Assembly (NCBI RefSeq): GCF_900091605.1 | Contig: NZ_FMCQ01000002.1 | Span: 310,001 to 374,000, forward strand | Origin: Micromonospora tulbaghiae | GTDB lineage: Bacteria; Actinomycetota; Actinomycetes; Mycobacteriales; Micromonosporaceae | Direction of reading: 5' to 3' | DNA length: 64,000 nucleotides | In this document: one piece after another, positions 24,933 through 33,962 of the stretch | How the letters are laid out: the number at the start of each line of letters is the position of its first letter | Numbering within the stretch: the first letter of the stretch is position 1 | Notes under the pieces: model-generated | What the model was told of the DNA's origin: nothing | The model's input: the letters and a program-made list of their open reading frames with translations, nothing else | The model's database searches: none | Program-made: the position numbers and the translations under genes

Positions 24933-24976
24933 TCTGATCCCTTCTCTCGGGTTTGCTTCGGCCGGTGTGGCCGGTG

Positions 24977-25822
<846 letters not shown>

Positions 25823-25830
25823 GGCGAGAG

Positions 25831-25859
25831 AGTCAAGCAATGTATGCAATCACTGTCAA
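25831..25859 (-). promoter_or_regulatory. Promoter of the minus-strand cassette with operator in the spacer
   Basis: On the minus strand, TTGACA (25859-25854) is followed after 17 bases by TTGACT (25836-25831), a weak -10. The spacer holds the site AATGTATGCAAT (25839-25850, plus-strand reading), which matches the AWTGYAYRCAAY pattern found at two other promoters in this region. Start would fall near 25824, leaving no leader before ATG 25822. Confidence 0.5.
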
Positions 25860-25999
25860 GGATTCACGGCGAAGCAGTCCGTGCCGTGCTCGTCGCCGGG
25901 TGTCATTCGACCCGACGTGTCTAGAAAATCGGGAAAAACACGAGGTGGGGATGCCGGTCGTGGCGCACGTCGGCCCTCTGCGCCGACGATGGGACCGTC

Positions 26000-26037
26000 T
26001 TGACCGCTCCGGACTGCGCCCCTATGTTGTGTACATT
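26000..26037 (+). promoter_or_regulatory. Promoter and operator of the amidohydrolase-DUF59 unit
   Basis: TTGACC (26000-26005) and TATGTT (26023-26028) are separated by exactly 17 bases, predicting a start near 26035. The complement of 26026-26037 reads AATGTACACAAC, matching the shared AWTGYAYRCAAY pattern and covering the start point. This is the best promoter match in the window. The leader would be about 125 bases. Confidence 0.6.
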
Positions 26038-26159
26038 CTCGGGCCGATGGTGGCCGCGATCACATACCGCGCACTGCCGCGACGGGCGGCCGGCGCGGGT
26101 GACCGGCCGCGCCCGTCCACCGCTCGTCGCGCTCCCGTCGACAGGAGAACGGAGTTGAC

Positions 26160-27269
26160 ATGATCAATGGGATGGTCGTGGTGGACGGTGTCGTCCACGG
26201 GTACGACTTCCGGCCCGGAAACCGGGCGCCGCACTGCTCCCAGGCCGCGTACGACGGCATGGTGAACGCGCTGTACCGCATCGGCCACACCTCGGTCGAG
26301 TCGCCGGCGCCCGGATACCTGATGACGCGGGACGAGTTCACCGCCGGCTGGACCGCCGAGGAACTGGCGGACATCGTGTTCGTGGAGAGCGCCGTCGACG
26401 TGATGATCTACCACGGCGTGGAGATCGACGGGTTCTTCGACGGCGGCGCCTCGCCGTACGAGCTGGGCCGCGAACTGAAGCGGCGGTACCCGGACCGGGT
26501 GCTGCTGTTCGCGCCGGTGGATCCGCTGCGCGGCCCCGCCGAGCTGGACCTGATGCAGCAGCGCGCCGAAGAGGACGACATCGACGGCTTCAAGTTCTAT
26601 CCGACCAACGGGCTGATCGACCCGGAGGTGAACTCCTCGAAGCTGATGCTGCTGGACGACCGCGAACTGGCGTTCCCGTTCCTGCAGAAGGCGCTCGACC
26701 TCGGCGTCACGCACATCGGCGCGCACAAGGCGGTGCCCGCCGGGGCCGGACCGCGGGTGCTCAACCACGTCGACGACGTGACCTGCGCGGCGATCGCCTT
26801 CCCGGGCCTGACGTTCGAGGTGGTGCACAGCGGCTGGGCGTTCCTGGAGGACTGCGCGCTGCAACTGCGTACGCACCCGAACATCTGGGCGACGATCGAG
26901 TCGGTGTCCAACATGATCGTGCGCAAACCGCGCCGGTTCGCCGAGATCGTCGGCATGCTCATGATGCACGGCGGCACGGATCGCATCATGTTCGCCACCG
27001 GCGTGCCGTCCGCGCACCCGCAGCCGATCATCGACGCGCTGATGGGCTTCGAGATGCCCCGGGACCTGGTCGACGGCTGGGGTTTCCCGGAGTTCACCCC
27101 GGACGTGCTCGCCAAGCTGATGGGCGGCAACGCCCTGCGCCTGCACGGCCTGGACGAGGCGAAGGTGCGCGCGGCGGTGGCCGACGACGAGCTGGCCCGG
27201 CGGCGCGAGGACTATCTCGCGCACGCGCCCCGGCCGTGGGCGCGCCACCGGGAACGGCTGGCCGCGTGA
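26160..27269 (+). CDS. Amidohydrolase-superfamily protein (PF04909-like, first paralogue)
   Basis: This 369-residue TIM-barrel protein resembles the amidohydrolase-2 family (hydrolases and non-oxidative decarboxylases with one metal). Conserved-looking parts are VVVDGVVHGYDF at strand one, DGFKFYPTNG at strand three, THIGAHKAVPAG, FEVVHSGWAFLED and DRIMFATGVPSAHPQP. The metal site is atypical: the usual HxH is HGY, and the final acid of GSDxP is not present. Both this and the paralogue at 30986 share KFY and barrel length, and both are followed immediately by a small Fe-S-assembly-type gene. ATG 26160 has GGAGAACGGAG upstream. Reaction unknown. Confidence 0.78.
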   Translation: MINGMVVVDGVVHGYDFRPGNRAPHCSQAAYDGMVNALYRIGHTSVESPAPGYLMTRDEFTAGWTAEELADIVFVESAVDVMIYHGVEIDGFFDGGASPYELGRELKRRYPDRVLLFAPVDPLRGPAELDLMQQRAEEDDIDGFKFYPTNGLIDPEVNSSKLMLLDDRELAFPFLQKALDLGVTHIGAHKAVPAGAGPRVLNHVDDVTCAAIAFPGLTFEVVHSGWAFLEDCALQLRTHPNIWATIESVSNMIVRKPRRFAEIVGMLMMHGGTDRIMFATGVPSAHPQPIIDALMGFEMPRDLVDGWGFPEFTPDVLAKLMGGNALRLHGLDEAKVRAAVADDELARRREDYLAHAPRPWARHRERLAA

Positions 27270-27643
27270 GCGGCGTGGATCCGGCCGCGGCCGACCTGCG
27301 GGCACGTCTGCTGAGCGCGTGCAACACCGTCTACGACCCCTGCGGGCTGGGCGTCGGCCGGCGCGTGGGCATCGTCGACATGGGGCTGGTACGCGACGTG
27401 CGGGCGCGGCGGGAGCCGGACGGCCGGCTGCGGGTGACGCTCGACCTGATCACCACCGGCCCGTTCTGCATGTACACGCCGTTCTTCGAGCAGAGCGTGC
27501 GCCGGGAGATCGGACGGGTGGCGCCGGAGGTCGACGACGTCGAGGTCGAGTGGGGCGAGAGCACCGACTGGTCCGAGGCGATGATGACCGAGCACGGCCG
27601 GGCGGTCCTGCGCATCGGGCGTTCCGCGGCACCCGTCCGCTGA
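27266..27643 (+). CDS. DUF59/MIP18-family protein (SufT/PaaD-like)
   Basis: This 125-residue protein has the DUF59 pattern: a conserved N-terminal segment CNTVYDPCGLGVGRRVGIVDMGLV in place of the usual xDPEIPxxxxxLGLV, the strand RVTLDLITTGPFCMYTPFFEQSV with the family Cys after T, and DVEVEWGESTDW. DUF59 proteins help load Fe-S clusters (SufT, MIP18) or serve pathway enzymes (PaaD). Its GTG overlaps the amidohydrolase stop (GTGA), so the two are co-translated. The extra cysteines in ACN and DPCG are unusual for the family. The same coupling of amidohydrolase with an Fe-S type protein recurs at 32016. Confidence 0.75.
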   Translation: MSGVDPAAADLRARLLSACNTVYDPCGLGVGRRVGIVDMGLVRDVRARREPDGRLRVTLDLITTGPFCMYTPFFEQSVRREIGRVAPEVDDVEVEWGESTDWSEAMMTEHGRAVLRIGRSAAPVR

Positions 27644-27767
27644 CGCGTACCCCGAAAGCTTCAGGTCGGAAAAATACAATTTCTCCGCCCGGTCGGGGCG
27701 AATACGCCTCCCTCGGGGGCTGGTGAAGCGCTCTCTTACAGGGCTTATGTTTCGGCATTGTGAACTA

Positions 27768-27810
27768 TTGACTGTCGATGTTGATCGTGTTGGACTGCGA
27801 TTGCATGCAA
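27768..27810 (+). promoter_or_regulatory. Promoter and palindromic operator of the second cassette
   Basis: TTGACT (27768-27773), 17 bases, then TGGACT (27791-27796) is a plausible but weak promoter with a start near 27803. The perfect palindrome TTGCATGCAA (27801-27810, within ATTGCATGCAAC) covers the start. It matches the two sites upstream. The remainder of the 270-bp gap to GTG 27914 is an untranslated leader without a hairpin I would call a riboswitch. Confidence 0.5.
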
Positions 27811-27913
27811 CCCGAAGCGCCCGTCACGCGCCGGGTTCGTTTTCGCCCCTCCCTGCGCCGACTCATCGACTCGCTTCTCTTCGACGCCTGCCACCCACTG
27901 AGGGAGTAGCACC

Positions 27914-29122
27914 GTGACACACACTTCCGGAGCCCGCCGGCTCCGCGCCGCCGCCGCCGCGTTCGGGGTGGCCGCCCTCCTGCTCACCACCGCCGCCTGC
28001 GGATCGGGTGAGGACAGCGCGGCCTCCGACACGCCCGCCGCGGTCAACGACGAGTACACCGAGACGGCCCGCAAGCTGATCGCCGCCGGCACCGGCGGAA
28101 TGCTCTACTTCGAGGGCAAGGAAGCCGACATCACCCTCGACAAGATCAAGGTCTACGAGGAGTGGTCCGGGCCGACGACCTCGGTGAAGCCACCGGCGAA
28201 CGGCAAGCTCAACATCATCGTCTGCAAGATCGGCACCTCGTGCGAGGAGGTCGGCAAGCGGGCCACCGCGATCGCCGAGAAGCTCGGCTGGAGCGCCGAG
28301 ATCCTGGACGGCCAGGGCACCCCGGAGGGCTACCAGAAGGCACTGGCCACCGCCGCCGCCAACAAGCCCACCGCCGTCATCACCGTCGCCATCCCGGAGA
28401 ACCAGGTCGCCGACGGCATCGCCGAGCTGCAGAAGGCGAAGATCCCGGTGGTGGGCGTCTCCGCCGTCGCCGAGGGCGGCGCGGTCGGCTACGACGCGCA
28501 CGTGTCCAGCCGGGAGACGTTCCAGGCGGTGCTGGCCACGGCGAAGGCCGTCGCCGACTCCAACGGCAAAGCCAAGGTCGTCTTCCTCTGGGACGTCGGC
28601 TACCCGCACCTGGTCGAGGCGCTCAACGCCAGCAAGCGCGTGCTCGCCGGCTGCACCGGCTGCGAGCTGCTGGAGGTCCGCGAGCGCACGCTGGCGCAGG
28701 CGGTCGACCCGATCGAGATGCAGAACATCACCACCTCGCTGATCCAGAAGCACGGCGACAAGCTGCAGTACATCCTCACCCCGTACGGCAACGGCGTGGA
28801 GTCCGTCATCGCCGCCATCCGGGCCGCCGGTCGCAACGACATCAAGGTGCTGTCGAAGAACGCCGAGCCGGAGCGGCTGGGCAGCGTGGCCGCCGGTGAC
28901 CAGCTCGCCGACTTCGGCGCCATCCGCGGCTGGAACGCCTACGCCGCCATCGACCAGGTGGGCCGGCTGGCCGCCGGTCAGCCCGCGCTGCCCGACGCCG
29001 AGCAGGGCATCCCGGCCACGGTCTTCGACAAGACGAACGCCCCCAAGGACGGCGCTGTCGACTGGAACGGCTACGTGAACTACGCCGAGCGCTACGAGAA
29101 GATGTGGAGCGAGGCCCGATGA
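27914..29122 (+). CDS. Sugar-type ABC substrate-binding lipoprotein (second cassette)
   Basis: This 402-residue lipoprotein has a signal peptide with lipobox LLLTTAACG (Cys about residue 29). The mature domain follows the periplasmic-binding-protein-4 fold: KLNIIVCKIGTSCEEVGKRA, LDGQGTPEGYQKALATAA, KIPVVGVSAVAEGGAVGYD and KAKVVFLWDVGYPHLVEAL. Cysteine pairs CKIGTSC and CTGC may form disulfides. Start is GTG 27914 behind GGGAG. It is followed with ATGA overlap by its ATPase. It differs clearly from the 23826-24932 binding protein. The ligand is likely a small polar or cyclic compound, unknown. Confidence 0.88.
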   Translation: MTHTSGARRLRAAAAAFGVAALLLTTAACGSGEDSAASDTPAAVNDEYTETARKLIAAGTGGMLYFEGKEADITLDKIKVYEEWSGPTTSVKPPANGKLNIIVCKIGTSCEEVGKRATAIAEKLGWSAEILDGQGTPEGYQKALATAAANKPTAVITVAIPENQVADGIAELQKAKIPVVGVSAVAEGGAVGYDAHVSSRETFQAVLATAKAVADSNGKAKVVFLWDVGYPHLVEALNASKRVLAGCTGCELLEVRERTLAQAVDPIEMQNITTSLIQKHGDKLQYILTPYGNGVESVIAAIRAAGRNDIKVLSKNAEPERLGSVAAGDQLADFGAIRGWNAYAAIDQVGRLAAGQPALPDAEQGIPATVFDKTNAPKDGAVDWNGYVNYAERYEKMWSEAR

Positions 29123-29895
29123 GTGCCGCCCCGGTGCTGGAGGCGGTGGACGTCAGCAAGTCCTACGGCCGGGTACGCGCCGTCACCGACGTCTCCTTCG
29201 ACGTGCGCCCGGGCGAGATCCTCGGCGTCGTCGGGGACAACGGCGCCGGCAAGTCGACGCTGATGAGCATGGTCAGCGGCGCGTTGGCACCGGACTCCGG
29301 CCACCTGCGGGTGGCCGGCCGGGACCTGACGCCGCACACCATCGGCGCGGCCCGCGCCGCCGGGATCGAGATGATCTACCAGGATCTCGGGCTCTCCGAC
29401 AACCTGAGCATCGTCGAGAACGTCTTCCTCGGTCGCGAGTGGACCGGCGGCGTACGCGGCCTGCCCGTGCTGCGCAAGCGGGCGATGCGCGAACGCACCC
29501 GGGCGGTGCTGGAGGAACTGGGCATCGACCTGCACGACATGAACGTGCTGGTCGAGGGGCTCTCCGGCGGGCAGCGGCAGATGGTCGCCATCGCCCGCGC
29601 GCTGGTCACCGAGAACGAGCCGCGCGTGATGGTGATGGACGAGCCGACCGCGGCGCTCGGCACCACCGAGTCCGACGGCGTCAACGCCCTGATCCGCCGG
29701 CTGCGCGACCGGGGCTACGCGGTCATCGTGATCAGCCACCGGATCCCGGAGATCCTGTCGATGGCCGACCGGCTGCTGGTGATGAAGGGCGGCCGCAACG
29801 TCTACCACGGCCCCACCGAAGGGCTCGACGTCGAACGGTGCGTGCAGCTGATCGTCGCCGGCACGCTCGCCACGGCGGGGGAGGCGGTCCGATGA
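29119..29895 (+). CDS. Ribose-type ABC transporter ATPase, single domain (second cassette)
   Basis: This 258-residue nucleotide-binding protein has Walker A VGDNGAGKSTLMSMV, Q-loop IEMIYQDLGLSDNLSIVENVF, signature GLSGGQRQMVAIARAL, Walker B RVMVMDEPTAALG and VIVISHRIPEIL. It is close in form to the ATPase at 24977-25822, supporting a duplication of the importer core. ATG 29119 overlaps the binding-protein stop, and its stop overlaps the permease ATG. Confidence 0.9.
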   Translation: MSAAPVLEAVDVSKSYGRVRAVTDVSFDVRPGEILGVVGDNGAGKSTLMSMVSGALAPDSGHLRVAGRDLTPHTIGAARAAGIEMIYQDLGLSDNLSIVENVFLGREWTGGVRGLPVLRKRAMRERTRAVLEELGIDLHDMNVLVEGLSGGQRQMVAIARALVTENEPRVMVMDEPTAALGTTESDGVNALIRRLRDRGYAVIVISHRIPEILSMADRLLVMKGGRNVYHGPTEGLDVERCVQLIVAGTLATAGEAVR

Positions 29896-30989
29896 CCGCC
29901 GCCGCGACGAAGACGCCCCCGGGCCGCGGCCGTGCGGTCGTCAAGCAGAGCGCCGACCGGTCCCGCGCCGGGGCCGGGGAGCGGGCGGTCGAGGGGGTGA
30001 GCCGGTTCGGGCTGCTCGGCATGCTCGTCCTGGTGATCGCGGTCTTCTCCGTGCTCACCCCGGACACGTACTTCACCACCACCAACTTCCGGCTGATCCT
30101 GGTCAACCAGACCGTGACGGTGATCGTGGCGATGGCCGCCACGCTGCCGTTGCTGGCGCACTACCTGGACGCGTCGGTCGGCCCGATGCTGGGCCTGGCG
30201 CAGGGCGTGAGCATCTGGCTGATCGCGGTGCAGGGCGTGCCGATCTGGCTGGCCCTGGTCGCCGTGCTCGCCGTCGGTGTCGCGGTCGGCCTGCTCAACA
30301 GCCTGCTGGTGCTGAAGTTCGGCATGAGTTCCATCATCGCCACGCTCGCGGTGGGCAGCCTGCTGATGGGGCTGCTCTACATGGTCACCGGCGGCCGGGT
30401 GCTGTACCAGAACGTGCCGCCGGCGTTCACCGAGATCGCCCGCGGCGACCTGGGCGGCGTCCCGCTGCCGCTGATCTACCTCGTGGTGCTGGTGCTGGCG
30501 CTGGAGTTCATCGTCGTCTGGACACCGTTCGGGCAGCGGCTCTACGCGATGGACGGCAACCTGCGCGGCGCCGCCCGGGCCGGCATCGACGTGCGCAGCT
30601 ACACCATCCGGGCGTTCGTCGGCGCGGCAGTGCTCGCCTCGCTCGCCGGGGTGCTGCTGGCCTCGCGGATCGGTTCGGCCCAGCCCACCGTCGGCGAGCA
30701 GTTCCTGCTGCCCGCCTTCGCCGCCGCCTTCCTCGGCGCCGCCGCGCTGCGACCCGGCCGGGTCAACATCCTCGGCACGGTGATCGCCGCGTACTTCATC
30801 ACCTTCACCATCGCCGGCCTGCAACACCTCGGCGCCGCGACCTGGATCGAGCGCGTCTTCAACGGCCTCGCCGTCATCGCCGGCGTCTCGGTCGCCGCGT
30901 GGTCGGTGCGGCGCCGCCGCCAGCTCGCGGTCCGGCACGTCGAACGCCTGGAGCACGACACCACCCCGAAGGGACGCCCCACCCCATGA
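29892..30989 (+). CDS. Ribose-type ABC transporter permease (second cassette)
   Basis: This 365-residue RbsC-like permease has a charged cytoplasmic N-terminal extension of about 45 residues, then about nine to ten membrane segments with PLLAHYLDASVGPMLGLAQGV, FGMSSIIATLAVGSLLMGLLY and the ATPase-coupling loop YAMDGNLRGAARAGIDVRSY. The first cassette has two permease genes, whereas this one has a single gene, so a homodimer is likely. ATG 29892 and the stop both overlap neighbours by four bases. Confidence 0.88.
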   Translation: MTAAATKTPPGRGRAVVKQSADRSRAGAGERAVEGVSRFGLLGMLVLVIAVFSVLTPDTYFTTTNFRLILVNQTVTVIVAMAATLPLLAHYLDASVGPMLGLAQGVSIWLIAVQGVPIWLALVAVLAVGVAVGLLNSLLVLKFGMSSIIATLAVGSLLMGLLYMVTGGRVLYQNVPPAFTEIARGDLGGVPLPLIYLVVLVLALEFIVVWTPFGQRLYAMDGNLRGAARAGIDVRSYTIRAFVGAAVLASLAGVLLASRIGSAQPTVGEQFLLPAFAAAFLGAAALRPGRVNILGTVIAAYFITFTIAGLQHLGAATWIERVFNGLAVIAGVSVAAWSVRRRRQLAVRHVERLEHDTTPKGRPTP

Positions 30990-32026
30990 AGAACGGCTTC
31001 TTCGTCCTCGACAACGCCATCCACATGTACAAGCTCACCGACGAGAACATCGACTTCGACCACGGCGGCAAGAAGTCGACGAACGCGCTCGTCGAGTACG
31101 CCCGCAAGTACTCCGCCCCGGGCTACCCGTACGACGACATCTCCGGCCGCGAGCTGTCGGTCGAGGACGCGTACCGGCTGATGTTCGAGGAGTCCGACAC
31201 CGACATGGCGATGGCCCAGACGGTGCCCAGCCACGGCGGCTGGAAGCTGGGCTTCTCGCCGGCGGAGAACAACTACAAGCTCAAGGAGGCGTACCCGGAC
31301 CGGGTGCTGTTCTGCGGCGGCGTCGACCCGATCACCCACGGCCGCTACGGCGCGGTGACCGAGATGATCCGGCAGATCGAGGAGTGGGGCGCCACCAGCT
31401 TCAAGTTCTACCAGGCGCACTCGGGCGGCCTGTCCTGGAAGATCGACGACCGGCAGGTCGCGTACCCGCTGTGGGAGACCGCCCTCGAACACGGCGTGAC
31501 GAACGTGCAGTTCCACAAGGGGCTGGCGTTCAACACCCAGCACATCGCCGACCTGGCCCCGTACGACCTGGAACGCGCGGCGCAGGACTTCCCCGAGATG
31601 ACGTTCATCGTGCACCACCTCGGTGAGCCGTTCATCAACGAGACGATCAACATCGCCGCCCGGTACGAGAACATCCACCTCGCGCTCACCGCCTGGATCA
31701 ACCAGTACCCGGTCGCGCCCCGCGCCGCGCTGCACGCCATCGGCAAGTGCCTGCTGCACGTCGGCCCGGACCGGCTGCTGTGGGGCTCCGAGGCGTTCGT
31801 CTGGCCGAAGGTGCAGGCGTACATCGACCTGTTCGCCGAGATGCAGATGCCGGAGGACCTCCAGGACGGCTACGGCTACCCGGAGCTGACCGACGAGATC
31901 AAGGAGAAGATCTTCGGCCTGAACTTCGCCCGGGTGCTCGGCATCGACGTGAAGGCCAAGAAGAAGGAGCTGTACGGCAAGAGCGGCAAGAAGTCCGCGA
32001 AGAAGGGCCGCAAGGATGGGCGCTGA
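30986..32026 (+). CDS. Amidohydrolase-superfamily protein (PF04909-like, second paralogue)
   Basis: This 346-residue protein is the second amidohydrolase-2-like barrel. It has FFVLDNAIHMYKLTDEN at strand one, GATSFKFYQAHSGG, NVQFHKGLAFN, MTFIVHHLGEPFINE and RLLWGSEAFVWPKVQ. The usual HxH is HMY, and the final acid is Glu (GSE) instead of Asp. The tail KKSAKKGRKDGR is lysine-rich. ATG 30986 overlaps the permease stop, so catabolism and import are coupled. The next gene is a NifU-type protein. By fold it could be a hydrolase, decarboxylase or hydratase; residues seen do not settle this. Confidence 0.78.
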   Translation: MKNGFFVLDNAIHMYKLTDENIDFDHGGKKSTNALVEYARKYSAPGYPYDDISGRELSVEDAYRLMFEESDTDMAMAQTVPSHGGWKLGFSPAENNYKLKEAYPDRVLFCGGVDPITHGRYGAVTEMIRQIEEWGATSFKFYQAHSGGLSWKIDDRQVAYPLWETALEHGVTNVQFHKGLAFNTQHIADLAPYDLERAAQDFPEMTFIVHHLGEPFINETINIAARYENIHLALTAWINQYPVAPRAALHAIGKCLLHVGPDRLLWGSEAFVWPKVQAYIDLFAEMQMPEDLQDGYGYPELTDEIKEKIFGLNFARVLGIDVKAKKKELYGKSGKKSAKKGRKDGR

Positions 32027-32315
32027 CAAGACGGCGAAGGCCGCCGACCGGGCCCTGGACGGCAAGGTGCGCCAGCTCGTCGAGGCGCACGGCGGCGGCG
32101 TCACCGTCGACGTGGACGCCGACGGCGACGCCCGGGTGACGTTCCACGGCCGCTGCGCGGCCTGCCCGTCGGCGCCGGTCACCATGGGCTCGCTGGTCCG
32201 CCCGGCGCTGCTGAAGATCGAGGGCGTCCGGTCGGTGACCCGGGCGGGCGCGGTCTCCCGGTTCGCCGAGGCGCGCATCGAGAAGATGTTCGGACTGTCG
32301 GAGCCGGCCGGATGA
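32016..32315 (+). CDS. NifU C-terminal-domain protein (Fe-S cluster carrier-like)
   Basis: This 99-residue protein carries the NifU C-domain signature in HGRCAACPSAPVTMGS (CxxCPS), after a VTVDVDADGDARVTF strand pair and before ALLKIEGVRSVTRAGAVS. The two cysteines can hold a bridging [4Fe-4S] cluster for transfer. It overlaps the amidohydrolase end by eleven bases and the CaiB start by four, so it belongs to the catabolic operon and not to a general suf/nif locus. It may load a cluster into a neighbouring enzyme, though none of them shows an obvious Fe-S motif. Confidence 0.8.
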   Translation: MGADKTAKAADRALDGKVRQLVEAHGGGVTVDVDADGDARVTFHGRCAACPSAPVTMGSLVRPALLKIEGVRSVTRAGAVSRFAEARIEKMFGLSEPAG

Positions 32316-33520
32316 CCGGCAGCTTTCCCGACGGGCCGCTGACCGGCGTACGGGTGGTGGAGGCCGGCGTGCTGCTGGCCGGGCCGTTCTGCGCGCAGCT
32401 GCTCGGTGACTTCGGCGCCGAGGTGATCAAGGTCGAGCAGCCGGACGGCGGCGACCCGATGCGGCAGTGGGGGCGGGAGAAGCCGCACGGCAAGTCGCTG
32501 TGGTTCCCGGTGGTGGCCCGCAACAAGAAGTCGGTCACCTGCAACCTGCGGATGCCCGAGGGGCAGCAGCTCATGCGCGACCTGCTCGCCGGCGCCGACG
32601 TGTTCGTGGAGAACTTCCGCCCGGGCACGCTGGAACGCTGGGGGCTCGCGCCGGAGGAGCTGCACCGGATCAACCCGCGGCTGGTCGTCGTGCGGGTCAC
32701 CGCGTTCGGGCAGGACGGCCCGTACGCGTCCCGCGCCGGCTACGGCTCGATCGGCGAGGCGATGGGCGGGATCCGGCACGTCACCGGCGACCCGTCCACG
32801 CCGCCGAGCCGCATCGGCGTCAGCCTCGGCGACTCGCTGGCCGGCACGTTCGCCGCGCTCGGCGCCATGATGGCGTTGCGGGTGGCGAGCAGCACCGGCC
32901 AGGGGCAGGTGGTGGACAGCGCGATCTACGAGTCGGTGCTGGCCCTGATGGAGTCGCTGGTGCCGGAGTACGCGCTGACCGGCTACATCAGGGAGCGGAC
33001 CGGCTCGATCCTGCCCAACGTGGCGCCGAGCAACGCGTACCCGACGCGCGACGGCGCCACAGTGCTGATCGCCGCGAACCAGGACACGGTGTTCCGCCGC
33101 CTGGCGGCGGTGATGGGCCGCCCGGAACTGGTAGACGACCCCCGGTACGCCACCCACGCCGCCCGCGGCGCGCACCAGGCCGAACTGGACGACCTGATCG
33201 CGGCGTGGACCGTCACGTTCGAACCGGCCGCGCTGCTGCGGCTGCTGCATCTGGGCGGCGTACCGGCCGGGTCGGTCTACACCGCCCGGGAGATGCTCGC
33301 CGACGAGCACTTCGCCGCGCGCGAGGCGATCGTCGAACTCGACCACCCGGAGATGGGCGCGTTCCCGATGCAGAACGTCGCGCCCCGGCTGTCCCGCACC
33401 CCGGGCCGGCTGCGTTCGGTGGGCCCCCGGCTGGGTGAGCACACCGACGAGGTCCTGCGCCAGGTGCTGCGCCTGGCCGACGACCGGATCACCGAACTGC
33501 GCGCCGCCGGCGCGATCTGA
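32312..33520 (+). CDS. CaiB/BaiF-family CoA transferase (second cassette, first copy)
   Basis: This 402-residue enzyme is the close paralogue of the 20569-21774 gene. It has LLAGPFCAQLLGDFGAEVIKVE, ENFRPGTLERWG, catalytic Asp in GVSLGDSLAGTFAALGAM, VPEYALTGYIRERTGSILPN and GVPAGSVYTAREMLADEHF. It is full length with all family landmarks. Its neighbours (HbpS-like gene eleven bases downstream) repeat the CaiB-HbpS order of the first cassette. It should activate the product of the amidohydrolase as a CoA thioester using another acyl-CoA as donor. Confidence 0.9.
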   Translation: MTGSFPDGPLTGVRVVEAGVLLAGPFCAQLLGDFGAEVIKVEQPDGGDPMRQWGREKPHGKSLWFPVVARNKKSVTCNLRMPEGQQLMRDLLAGADVFVENFRPGTLERWGLAPEELHRINPRLVVVRVTAFGQDGPYASRAGYGSIGEAMGGIRHVTGDPSTPPSRIGVSLGDSLAGTFAALGAMMALRVASSTGQGQVVDSAIYESVLALMESLVPEYALTGYIRERTGSILPNVAPSNAYPTRDGATVLIAANQDTVFRRLAAVMGRPELVDDPRYATHAARGAHQAELDDLIAAWTVTFEPAALLRLLHLGGVPAGSVYTAREMLADEHFAAREAIVELDHPEMGAFPMQNVAPRLSRTPGRLRSVGPRLGEHTDEVLRQVLRLADDRITELRAAGAI

Positions 33521-33530
33521 GGAGGCAGTC

Positions 33531-33962
33531 ATGGCGAAGAACCCGTACGTGGTGAAGAAGCGCTCGGTCTCCGCGGAGGCCGCGCGGGCGATGGTGGCCG
33601 CCGCCGTCGCCCGAGCGGAGGAGATGGGCTTCGCGGTCACCGTCGCGGTGTGCGACGAGAGCGGCGTGCTCAAGGCGTACGAGCGGATGGACGGCGCGCC
33701 GCTGGTGAGCGTCCAGCTGGCGCAGGACAAGGCGTACACGGCTGTCGGCTTCGGGCTCAGCAGCGACGGCTGGTACGACTTCATCAAGGACGACGGCCCG
33801 CTGGCGATGGGCGCGCCGCCCGCGATCGACCGGCTGGTGACCTTCGGCGGCGGCTATCCGGTGAAGGTCGACGACGTGCTGGTCGGCGGCATCGGGGTCA
33901 GCGGCGGCCACTACACGCAGGACATGGAGGTCGCGCAGGCCGGACTGAAGGCGCTGTCTTGA
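33531..33962 (+). CDS. HbpS/GlcG-family protein (second paralogue)
   Basis: This 143-residue protein matches the 20112-20531 paralogue over nearly its whole length (CDESGVLKAYERMDGA, SVQLAQDKAYTAVGFG, DGWYDFIKDDGPLAMGAP, GVSGGHYTQDMEVAQAG). It has an added basic start, MAKNPYVVKKRS. A strong GGAGG lies seven bases before ATG 33531. The preserved histidine in GGHYTQDME and the DGWYDFIKDD stretch are shared by both copies and may form the ligand pocket. Role in the pathway unknown; cytosolic by prediction. Confidence 0.86.
   Translation: MAKNPYVVKKRSVSAEAARAMVAAAVARAEEMGFAVTVAVCDESGVLKAYERMDGAPLVSVQLAQDKAYTAVGFGLSSDGWYDFIKDDGPLAMGAPPAIDRLVTFGGGYPVKVDDVLVGGIGVSGGHYTQDMEVAQAGLKALS

Larger units (their letters stand above)
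25823..26159. other. 337-bp divergent intergenic region
   Basis: This non-coding stretch separates the minus-strand importer cassette from the plus-strand amidohydrolase. Base use is visibly more AT-rich near both ends. It holds two divergent promoters (25831-25859 minus, 26000-26028 plus) and two operator-like sites (25839-25850, 26026-26037). The central 130 bp, including GAAAATCGGGAAAAACACGAG, shows nothing else I can support. Short open frames crossing it lack ribosome sites and family features. Confidence 0.6.
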
